In this document: positions 55,068-64,000 of the stretch, piece by piece | How the letters are laid out: every line of letters starts with the position of its first letter | How positions within the stretch are numbered: position 1 is the first letter of the stretch | Source: Pollenia angustigena | Taxonomy: Eukaryota; Arthropoda; Insecta; Diptera; Polleniidae | Assembly: GCA_930367215.1 (NCBI GenBank) | Contig: OV884056.1 | Location: forward strand, 122,696,053-122,760,052 | Length of the DNA stretch: 64,000 bases | Direction of reading: 5' to 3' | Made by a program: the position numbers and the translations under genes | Notes under the pieces: model-generated | The model's input: the letters and a program-made list of their open reading frames with translations, nothing else | Databases searched by the model: none | Told to the model about the DNA's origin: nothing

Positions 55068-55824
55068 GATAGACATCCGAACAACCCAAAGTTAAATGAG
55101 ACACCTATACCGTCATAGCCAGGACAAGTGGTCCATATCGACATTTTTTCCACAGGTGGTAAGTTGGTAATGACAGCTTTGGATAAGTTTTCAAAGTATG
55201 CCCAAGTGAAGTTGCTTAATGGGAAATCTATCGAAGATGTTAGGAAACCTCTAAGGGATATCTTATTTTTCTTTGGTGTTCCCAAGACAGTTGTAATCGA
55301 CAACGAGAAATCATTAAACTCAGCCACTATTCTTTTCATGATGAGGGATGAATTGAATATTGATGTTTTTACCACCCCGCCCTACAGAAGTGAAGCTAAT
55401 GGACAAGTCGAGAGATTCCACTCGACTCTGGCGGAATTGCTAAGCTGTCTAAAGGCGGAGGGAGTGTGCAGGAATTTTGAGGAACTTCTTGAAAAAGCTG
55501 CAAACGAATACAACCATTCTATACACTCGACGGTAGGAAAAAAAACCTGTTGATTTGTTTTTCGGAAGAACCGTCGATTTCTCTCCTGGAAGCTATGACA
55601 GGACTAGACAAACAAACATGGAAAGAATACAAGAAAAACAAAAACGGAACTTAGAATACCACAATAGGAAAAAACAAGATCGAAAAGAATACATTCCCGG
55701 ACAGACAATATATGTAAGAAAGTTATCCGACAGGTTTAAAGAAGAAATAGTAAAGGAAAATAGGAATTCCACTGTAGTCACAGAGAGTGGTAGAATTGTT
55801 CACAAAAAGCATATTAGGAATTAA
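55068..55824 (+). pseudogene. Errantivirus integrase catalytic core and tail
   Basis: Continues right of the insertion: first Asp (VHIDIFST), second Asp (VIDNEKS), Glu (NGQVERFHSTLAE), so the DDE triad is present. A one-base shift with stop at 55,551-55,553 separates the C-terminal tail (55,555-55,824; RKLSDRFKEEIVKEN). Four bases of the 8-bp duplication repeat near the left edge also disturb the frame. Confidence 0.88.
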
Positions 55825-55840
55825 TTTATCATTACTATTT

Positions 55841-57374
55841 TATTTTTCAGACTATTAATATTGGTAGCACTTTGTGCAGGCGAAATACAAATTTTAGATT
55901 ATTCCAATTCTAAATTAGTCGCATTACATTCTGGCCTGGCAAAGGTTCAGACTGGAAATTTTAAAATTATCCATACTATGATCTCCAAAGTTATGAAAAT
56001 CTCATAAGCGAAATTGAAAGCAACCTTGTTCAGAATGTCACCCATAATCATCCTCTAATGCCATACCTTGAATATACCATATCCCAAATAAAATCCTTCA
56101 TATCCCGATTAAAACCAAGAATAAAGTCTAAACGCTCACTGGATTTCCTCGGTACTGCATGGAAGTGGATCGCAGAAAGTCCAGATCATCAAGATTTTGA
56201 GATCATTGAGAAAAAAATAAATAACGTTTTGGAAAACAATAGCAATCAGATAATAATAAATCGTCTGTCACTAGAGAAAATTAAAGCTCTCACAAAGGCC
56301 ACTAACGAACTAATAAAAATATTAAAATTAGAACAAGATTTGCATAACGAAAAAATTTTAGAGTGGAAATATAAGTTAGAACATTTAAAAGAAGATATTT
56401 CAAACATTGAATTTGCAATCCATTTGGCTAAAGTAAACATTGTCAATTCTTTTATCCTTTCATCTTTCGAAATTAATACTTTAAATGATATTTTTAGTAA
56501 AAGCAATATACCATTTTCAAGTACCGATGAATTATTACACTTTGCAGAAATTAAAATTGCCATCGAAGGCTTCAATATACTTTATATTCTAAGTATTCCT
56601 ACTACAAAAACTGAAAATTGTAATATGTTGCTTATAAAAGCTGTAAAAAGAAATGAAATTGTAACTAGACTAAATTATGAACATGTACTTAATTGTTAAA
56701 ACATTATTTATGGCCTAAAGAAGAAATGTAAGACGTACAATGGGATATCAATATGCAGTCCAGAAACCTACGAAGACATATTAGATTCACCCTGTATTCC
56801 TAAACTCTTAGCAAGTCAAACATCAAAATGCACCACCACGAACAACCAGCACATTAACTCGATAGAAGTAATAGAAGACGGCATTTTGTTCCTAAATCAA
56901 TTTAGTGGACAAATTGATGTAGACAACTCAACCCTCTGGCTCAGTGGCTCATATGTTATCCACCATTATAATTCAACAATACAAATTAACAATAAGACTT
57001 ACTCGTCCAAGCAAATCACCACCACAAAATCTCTCCCTACCGTAATACAACCTATGAAAACAGATGTAGAGGAAAAAACATTATCTTTGGAGTTTATAAA
57101 TGATATTAACCTAAAAAACACTATGTCAATTCGTAAGCTGGACTCGATGAATCAAATTAGCATATCATTGAACTTGATCATGATGGCAATTCTTTTGATA
57201 GTTGGATGCTTCATAATGACAAAGCTCAGAAACAAATTAAAAAATGTAAAATCCGCGAATCCCAACGAAAACAATGCCGAAGAAGCATCTCAAACTGCTC
57301 ATCCTGAAGATTCTCGTCCAAGGACGTCAGGCAATGGAAGAATTAGGAGCATCCACAGCTTAACTTTTTTTTAA
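55841..57374 (+). pseudogene. Errantivirus env, broken
   Basis: Fusion-type envelope protein. A splice acceptor-like TATTTTTCAG (55,841-55,850) lies just before a hydrophobic leader, matching the spliced env mRNA of gypsy. A basic cleavage site followed by DFLGTAWKWIAESPD (fusion peptide region, about 56,120-56,180) and a long helical segment come next. The membrane anchor is IMMAILLIVGCFIMTKL near 57,170-57,225. Breaks: a frameshift near 55,980 and stop TAA at 56,697-56,699. Such env genes allow transfer between cells in active relatives; this copy is disrupted. Confidence 0.87.
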
Positions 57375-57399
57375 TGTTCCATTCGAGGACGCATGGAAC

Positions 57400-57412
57400 T
57401 TAAAGGGGGAGG
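57400..57412 (+). other. Errantivirus polypurine tract
   Basis: TTAAAGGGGGAGG directly before the 3' LTR, the priming site for plus-strand DNA synthesis. Confidence 0.8.
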
Positions 57413-57704
57413 AGTTAAAGCATAACACATTGCAACTGCCATACACGAGCCGCAACGTCAGCACTAACATTCTAGCGGTGTCTTATTACGCATGCCGAGA
57501 ACAAGTAAATAGAATTGTTCCCACAGTATCAAGCAAGCGCGTGGACTACGTCAGCATTTTATTATTTAGATTAATACCTGTTAAGTTATGTGTTAATAAT
57601 TTAGTCTTAAGTTTGGTTTTTTGGTTGAATAAAATAAGACGTATTGCTAAAAGCAATACGCAACCTTTTTTTAAAAAATAAAATTAACTTGATTTTTATT
57701 AATT
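57413..57704 (+). repeat. 3' LTR of the errantivirus
   Basis: Same length and ends as the 5' LTR. Differences seen include ATTCTAGCG for ATTCCAGCG and TAGTCTTAAG for TAGTTTTTAG. TATA follows. Confidence 0.92.
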
Positions 57705-57708
57705 TATA

Positions 57709-58506
57709 TACTCTGATAATGCCACTAATTTTATAGGAGCTAGGAACCAAATATCAGAATTAGCTGATAGTATATATTCCAACAAGGGACAGGAAACAGT
57801 CATATCCACTGCTAGTTCAAAGGGGATACATTTTCATTTCATCCCACCAAGAGCTCCACACTTTGGCGGTCTATGGGAAGCAGCAGTGAAATCCGCAAAA
57901 CACCTCCTCTTGCGCAGCGTTGCAACTGCTTCACTAACACAGGAAGAACTGGAGACGGTCATAGTGGAGGTTGAGGCAATACTTAACTGTCGCCCGCTAA
58001 CCCCCATGTCTAACGATCCGACGGACCTTGAAGCACTAACTCCTGGACATTTCCTTATCGGCGAGGCTCTCACTTCACAAATAGACAGCAGTGCTATAAC
58101 CAGCAAAACGCCAGTGTTACGTCATTGGGAACTTGTATCACAGCTAAAACAAAAATTTTGGAACCGATCTGCCGAGTACTTAACTGAACTTCAAAAGCGG
58201 AACAAATGGAAGCAAAAAAGTGCCAGCCTCAAACCAGGATATATGGTAATCATTAAGGAGGACAACGTGCCAGTACTACAGTGGCCTTTAGGTCGAATAG
58301 TTGACGTACATGAAGGACCTGATGGATCGACACGAGTTGTGGACGTCAAAACCGCCAAGGGAGTTTTCAAACGCACAATACAGCGACTCGCTCTACTACC
58401 CATCGACACTTATCCAGAAGCAACCCTTACCACTGATGACGACAAACAGGAATCCAACAGCTGCAATCCTGATACTAATGGAGAACCTAAGCCCAAAAGA
58501 AAGAAA
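57709..58506 (+). pseudogene. roo-like BEL integrase, C-terminal part (part 2)
   Basis: Resumes exactly after the errantivirus target duplication with YSDNATNF (second catalytic Asp), then APHFGGLWEAAVKSAK (catalytic Glu), CRPLTPMSNDPTDLEALTPG and the DUF5641 tail (KWKQKSASLKPG, WPLGRIVDVHEG). This stretch is intact and continues without a stop into env. Confidence 0.9.
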
Positions 58507-60324
58507 ATGCTAACAAATCATCTCATGTTGTCACTCCTCGCAATTCTACTCTGCTTACCATTAGTACTTGGAACTCCAGTAGATATCGAAAAATTTGGAA
58601 CAAAGGCAGGAATACATTTCGAGCATATTGGCACAATCACTCTTTCAACCAGCGAATGGAATCTATTAGTATACTACGATTTGAACACATATTGGTCTGA
58701 AACAGCAAGTTTAATCAATGGCACAAGATCACTACGGGAACTTTGTAAGATATTAACCCTAAACACGTCATGTCTCAACATCATCGATCACTTCGAGAAT
58801 ATGGAAGGCGAATTACAACTGGACAATCGACTCTTACGAAGAAAAAGGGGAGCAATGAACATAGTTGGTAATGTTGCTCACTCCTTATTTGGCATATTGG
58901 TATGTATGCCAACCAGATGTCAAAGACTATACTAAAAGTAAAAGAAAATGAAGCATATTTGTTGCACTTGTTACAACACCAAACATCAAATGTCGATTCA
59001 ACAATCAATATAATTCGCCAGAACCAATTGGTGACAAAGGCCAGATTTGAACGTCTAGAGCAGGAGATTACATTGTACTCCAAGGACATCACGAATGTCA
59101 ACAAGGCGTTACTTCAAGTACACCTTTCCCAGCTATTCAATTCTGGAGCTCTACAATTATAACTAACAGCAAATAACTTACTGAAGATGCAGTCTCTAAT
59201 ATTCAACACTCTAATGGATACGCAACATGGCAAGATCAGTCCGTCATTATTAACCCCAGAACAGTTACAAAAGGCAGTCGATCAAATTAACCTTCATTCA
59301 CCAGCTTCCTTGAAAATTCCTGTGACAGACAAGAATTACCTGCTGCAACTATTCAAACTTATGAAGGTTAAAGGTAGACTTACGCATCAGCATGTTGTTT
59401 TCAAAATAACCATACCATTGGTAAAAAATGAGGATTTTAAGACGTTCTACATGACTCCAATACCCAACACAAGTAACGGTATCATGGTAGCCATCACACC
59501 GTGTTCTGCTGTTTTGGGCATAGCCGCATCTCGCAAGCAATATATCGTACTTGCAGAATCAGAGCTTAGCTCTTGTGATGTAGTGCAACAAGACGTGTTC
59601 CTTTGCTCTAATGTGCAAATGCGGTACAACTATGGATCAGAGAGGTGTGCATGTGAGATTAATATTTTCAACAACAAAACGACACCAGCATGCATCTTAG
59701 AAAAAACTACTACCAAATGGGCACCACTCAATAAAAGGAACCAATGGATATACGCGACCTCATCACCATCACAGGCCACAGCAGTTTGTCACAGGGAAAT
59801 CATTCCCATTCCTTTAAAGGGCTCCGGAATGCGTACTCAAGCAAGAGTTTGTCACTATAAGTGGACGACAAACTGTATTCAGCACAGTGAGGTCGTCATA
59901 TACAAACCTTGGCAAAATCTCGGACATGTCATTACCCACAGCCAGTACTCAATCCATTAACAGCAAGCAATCAAATGCAACTAAACTGGACGCTATGTAT
60001 GCCAATAACATAAGAGACCTTATAACATTGCAAAGGTCATTAGAAAAACACGACATTATCGAGCTACGAAACAAATTGAAGTCCCACCAGGAGCACAGTT
60101 ACGCTATTGGTTACCTGGCCTTGTCATTCAGTCTCATCGCGCTAATCATATTGCTACTTAACTACAAAGCAAATAGAAGTGCCCGAAAAACACTCCCAGC
60201 TACATCCATTGAAGCACACGCAGAGAATTATGAACTTCAATCATGTCGAAATGAACATAATAGGATGACACCCTTACCAATGCCACGTCAACAACGGCAT
60301 AGTTTCATCATAGATGTAGCCTAA
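58507..60324 (+). pseudogene. roo-like BEL env (F-type fusion glycoprotein), broken
   Basis: Envelope-like membrane protein. It begins with a strong signal peptide (LLAILLCLPLVLG), has a furin-type RRKR site near 58,840-58,852 followed by a hydrophobic Gly-rich segment, a coiled-coil middle, Cys-rich ectodomain, and a membrane anchor near 60,100-60,170 (ALSFSLIALIILLLN). This plan matches the baculovirus F-like env of insect retroelements. At least two frame changes (near 58,900-58,935 and 59,890-59,960) and stops around 59,160-59,187 disrupt it. It shares its frame with the integrase end. Confidence 0.85.
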
Positions 60325-60393
60325 CATTATTATCCAGATCAGGTTGTCCACTCACCACAACTTTGTTGAACATCCGTTCAACGCGGGGGAGAA

Positions 60394-60967
60394 TGTTAAG
60401 AACACACATCCATACACCTATTCATTTATTTATTTGCTACTTTTAAGAACACGCATTTATATCAAATTACCCAATGTTTTAATTTCGTCAATTGCATACG
60501 CAGCATTTCAAGTTCATTAACCATTGTTCATAATTTGTTTACTAATAAAGTTCAGTTACACTAGTTTAAAGTTATTTTGTTAATTGTAATTGTACCTCAA
60601 GTTCATTGTCTTTAAAATTATTTATTTTTATTAATTTGTTGTTTGTTATTATTTCTGCTTACTTAACATATTCTTCTAGTTCATTGCTTTCTGTTTGTTA
60701 TTTTGGAACAATATAAAATTAATATATCTAGGAATTTAGTATTTTGTCAACTTAACATTTTTAGTTTTTAATTTTAGTATAAATATCGTAATAAAATTCT
60801 TAAACATGGTCATTAAGATCAAGTACATCAAACTACTGCATTTTTTATTGACCAGCCCACTCTTCAAGTTCCAAGTGCTTGAAGAGTAACTAAAAAATAA
60901 ACAAATTAGTGTCAGATCAAATTTATGTGTTTGATCTGAGTTTACACTAATAAATTCAACATTAAGT
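60394..60967 (+). repeat. 3' LTR of the roo-like BEL element, missing last 4 bp
   Basis: Matches the 5' LTR from TGTTAAGAAC to CAACATTAAGT, then joins TAAATGAAGAAAATAAATC of the Polinton gene instead of ending AACA. Confidence 0.88.
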
Positions 60968-61017
60968 TAAATGAAGAAAATAAATCTAATTACGACATGG
61001 ATATTGATGATGATGAC

Positions 61018-63080
61018 CAGGGCAAGGGACTTCATGCAAATGCATGTTTGTTGTCGGTACTCTGAGACCCACCTAAAGTTAATATCTTTGCGAATCACAA
61101 TATTTCCAGTAAAATGGCATCAATTTGTTAGTGCTTATTTTGCTTTAATGCATGTTTTTGCATATTTTGATATAAATGCATATTTTTCGTCATATTTTGT
61201 TATAAATTCACATTTTTCGTCATATTTTGTAATATTTATAAAAAAAAATTGCTCTGTTCTTAGTTTTTTGTTTAGAAATATCTTTCAGTTCAAGGCGAAT
61301 TCATTATAAGGTGTAGTCAGTGAATCAGCTGGTTATAGTTGTTTCAGCCCTGAAGCTGTCAAACAGTCAAAATAGTATGTGAAAATCTGCTAACTTCGAC
61401 ATTTTCAAGGAGCAAAAACAACATGTTGGTGTTTGGTACTGAATTACCTATATTATATTATAAATTCACCTTGTTTCTTTACTTTTAAAAAGTAGCACAT
61501 ACAAAAATTATACAATTTGTATAATTGTGCACATAATTGTAGAAGTAACAATAAAACAGAAAAAATATCAAAAAATAATATTTTAAATAAGTGTGTTTTT
61601 GAGTCTTCAAAATAGAGGGAAAAGTACTTTTTTGCAAAGTTTACAAAAAGGTGTTTCATTTAAAAATTTGAAGTAAATCAGCACCTTCAAAGCCAGAAAC
61701 ACAAAGATTTATGATTATGAAAAGGTTTCGCAAACTTTAATTTCAAGAAAATTAACTTTTGGGGATAAAACTAGTAAATTTAGTTTGGAATTGTATAATG
61801 GTCTTGTGTCTGCAGATATACCTCTATGTTAGCTAATCAACCAAAATTATAGAATTTTTTTTAAACAAATATAACAATAAAACCATTGCAACGAAAACAA
61901 CCCTTAGAAAAACTTATCTCGCCAAGTTGTACACTATACAACTATGTGACATTGTTGAAAGAATTAAGTCACATACTTTGTGGCTGTCTATTGACGAAAC
62001 AATGAACACTGAAGGACGTTGCGTTGTCTACATAATTGTTGGGATCTTGAATGCAGAAGAAGAACAGAGTAAACACACATTTTTGTTAAATATTGTAAAG
62101 TTGGAAAAGGAGGATCATGCTTCAATAGCTCGAACTTTCAAAGATTCAATTTCTCTTTTAGAAGACTTTAATAAAAATAAAATTTTGCTCTACTTGACAT
62201 TTTTTAAAGATATCTTACTCAAAAATGTTACATGTCACATGCTAAGCTTATGCCATGCATGAAAGTTTTTAACGTCACCTTTGCGTTTCAACCATGTATA
62301 AGAAGATGGGGTATCTAGTTGCAGGCAGTTGAGTATTATTCCAAAAATTTTGAAGTATCTAAAGATGTGGTAAATAATTTTAACGAAAATAATGCAGTCG
62401 CTATAAAAAAAGTAAACAATATTTTAAATGTACCTAATATAAAGGCTCAATTAGAATTTATGCACTCAAACAATGGGTTTCTAGTCGATACAATAACCGA
62501 ACTTCAGGGGTTTAAATCATTGAACACCTCGGTTACACTCGTTTATGACGCTGTCATTAAAATAAGAAAAGTAGAAGGTCAAATCGGCGAAAAAATAAAA
62601 ACCAAACTTTATGGAGTTTTAAAAAAGAATGCCAGATTTAAAAAAGTTAAAGAAATTGGTAATATTTTTAATTTTCCTTCCAGTAAAGAAAAAATTGTAG
62701 ACAATGAATATTCCACAAAGGAGTTGACCACTTTCAAATATGCACCTATTACATCCGTTGATGTCGACCGAACATTTTCAATGCTTAAAACTGTTTTAAG
62801 ACCAAATAGATTGAGTTGTACATTTGATAACTTAAAGAAAAACTTATTTATTTATATATGTAAATATATCTTTATCTACTACTACTTTTTAAACAAAGTT
62901 TTTTTTTAAGTTCTTAAAACTGAATGAAATGTATTAATGTTTTTTTTTTTTGTGAAATATGGTTAAATAAATATGTTTTTAATGCATATTTTGTAATTTT
63001 TTTTTGCATATTTTACGATTTTTAGTGCATGTTTTATGCGCATATTTTACGATTTTAAGTGCATGAACTTCCTTGCCCTG
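61018..63080 (+). mobile_element. hAT transposon
   Basis: Ends CAGGGCAAGGGACTTCATGC and (complement) CAGGGCAAGGAAGTTCATGC differ by one base. Subterminal GCATATTTTnCG-type repeats lie at both ends (61,135-61,230; 62,990-63,060). It lies beside the last piece of the acidic Polinton gene. The flanks ATGATGAC and GTTATAAG do not match, so the target duplication is lost or rearranged. Confidence 0.88.
61680..62909 (+). pseudogene. hAT transposase, decayed
   Basis: DDE transposase of the hAT class. The upstream part near 61,740-61,900 is frame-broken (SADIPL, TLRKTYLAKLY). The catalytic Asp region is LWLSIDETMNTEGRCVVYII (61,975-62,040). A second frame (62,319-62,909) ends with the dimerisation motif KYAPITSVDVDRTFSMLKTV and NRLSCTFDNLKKNL. 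This end pattern matches the CGGBP1-related hAT group from memory. A frameshift near 62,260-62,320 and missing central residues make it inactive. Confidence 0.85.
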
Positions 63081-64000
63081 GTTATAAGTATTAAAAATAT
63101 AATTTTTTGGCATGATCTGTTACATATGTATATTAGAGATATAAGTTTTTAACAATTTTTTAAAACATCAAAATCGTCATAGCCCAGTCCGATAGAGCAT
63201 AAAAAACTATAAGGGAACGTATATGGGCATTCCCCCAGGATGGTCTACCAGGATGAAAAAACAAAATGTTGATTATCATCGTCTTTTATTTTTTATTATT
63301 AGAAAAAAAGTCTATGTTCTTATAAAAGAATATTTTCATAGCATATCTGAGCTGTTTTACCTGAGAAAATTGGGCTGGAAACTGGGAAATTTTCTACTTC
63401 TATAGACATTTTAATATGCTTATTTTACATGCAAAAAATATGTTATGTTTAAATTCTTTCTTCATAATCTCTCCATTACAATCAATTGTAAAAGGAGTAT
63501 TAATTTTTTTTGTTAAAGAAATTTGAAGACATTTATGGTAAAATGCATGGTGATAATAATAAAAAAAACATATGGAAAAATCGTACGTTCGCGATCCGTA
63601 CGTTCGCGACTGGTACATAAGCCAATTTAATAAAAACCAAGAGAGATATTTTATTTTGTAAATACTGGATGGAGACCAGAGAACCTCAAAATCACTATTT
63701 TTCTTGATTTATTTATACGCTAAAATTTACATTCATTCTTTGCTTGCAAAACAAAGTTCAACGTTGGTAATTTTTACATCCTTTCGTACACATTTTATTT
63801 TTGCATTTATTCGTTTTTTATTGAAAGTGCTTTATTTGCATTTTTGTTGCTCACGCAATATAACACAACTGAGTAAATTCAAAAGAACACATTCTTATAC
63901 TTTTGTTTACATTAACAACAACAATAAACCACTCGATGAGACGCTTTTTCCAAATTAACAACGATAAAAACAACAATAACAATGTACATACCTACTACTA
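63081..64000. other. Unassigned A+T-rich sequence
   Basis: No supported gene. The near-direct pair CGTACGTTCGCGA (63,583-63,595; 63,597-63,609) is the only clear local repeat; the rest looks like ordinary intergenic DNA. Confidence 0.4.

Larger units (their letters stand above)
43584..57704 (+). mobile_element. Gypsy/errantivirus element with env, RT deleted, interrupted
   Basis: 292-bp LTRs (AGTTAAAG...TTAATT) and TATA duplicated on both sides (43,580-43,583; 57,705-57,708), the usual errantivirus target. It has gag, a protease remnant, integrase and env, but reverse transcriptase and RNase H are missing. LTRs differ at about four or five bases by eye. It lies in the BEL integrase and holds a 7.4-kb hAT-like insertion. 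Confidence 0.93.
40289..60967 (+). mobile_element. roo-like BEL/Pao retrotransposon with env, interrupted
   Basis: Two ~575-bp LTRs (40,289-40,866; 60,394-60,967) bracket a deleted gag-pol-env. The left LTR begins TGTTA and ends TAACA. The right LTR lacks the final AACA and runs straight into the acidic Polinton gene, without a clear target duplication. A purine tract (ACGCGGGGGAGAA) precedes the 3' LTR. An errantivirus lies in its integrase. LTRs differ at only about ten positions by eye, so insertion is fairly recent. env in the same frame as pol resembles roo, whose polyprotein includes env. Confidence 0.9.

Noticed and set aside
61010..63088. 8-bp target duplication for the second hAT element
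   Set aside because: ATGATGAC and GTTATAAG share only scattered bases, so no duplication is claimed.

Overview
This window is eukaryotic, A+T-rich and almost entirely transposable-element DNA. It holds BEL/Pao and gypsy/errantivirus LTR elements, Jockey-type LINEs, Polinton (Maverick) pieces, hAT elements, TA- and TWA-flanked MITEs, a tRNA-derived SINE and foldback arrays. This mix suggests a higher dipteran (fly) genome, probably pericentromeric or another repeat-dense region. I recognise no host gene, and nearly every coding stretch is broken by stops, frameshifts or deletions.

Layout. 1-6.8 kb: two near-identical tandem copies (3,487 bp period) of a decayed BEL/Pao gag-pol on the minus strand, with a further gag N-terminus at 7.5-7.7 kb beyond a MITE. 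8.45-10.9 kb: a head-to-head array of ~382-bp units, each with a well-formed type I hammerhead ribozyme. 12.3-13.0 kb: a dispersed fly repeat. 14.3-16.7 kb: MITE, degraded solo LTR, SINE and a worn ribozyme unit. 16.7-25.0 kb: two foldback copies built of 84-bp hairpin units, the second split by LINE A (19.9-23.5 kb) with a 14-bp target duplication. 25.2-28.1 kb: a truncated ribozyme unit, then a Polinton remnant with ATPase end, protease, core-like protein and phospholipase-A2-like protein, bounded by inverted DNA-polymerase fragments. 28.1-33.3 kb: a LINE B fragment tail-to-tail with a second LINE A copy, itself carrying a SINE. 34.0-38.3 kb: a second Polinton remnant (ATPase, acidic gene) split by a ~2.9 kb AAAAAGTACCA-rich repeat.

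38.3-63.1 kb is a deep nest. The Polinton acidic gene holds an hAT element (perfect 8-bp duplication TAATGTAC) and a roo-like BEL element with an env gene (40,289-60,967). The BEL integrase is split by an env-bearing gypsy/errantivirus (43,584-57,704, TATA duplication). That element's integrase is split by an hAT-like element (47,699-55,059, ATAAGTAT duplication), which contains MITEs, an inner CAGGGTTGTC-ended element, a TA-flanked inverted-repeat element and finally a second hammerhead array (51.6-54.5 kb, ~470-bp units). Another hAT element lies at 61.0-63.1 kb.

The most notable system is the pair of repeat families with hammerhead ribozymes, arranged as inverted arrays and flanked by ~14-bp direct repeats. 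They look like animal retrozymes, small non-autonomous elements thought to move through self-cleaved circular RNA. All calls are by eye; no search or folding program was run.
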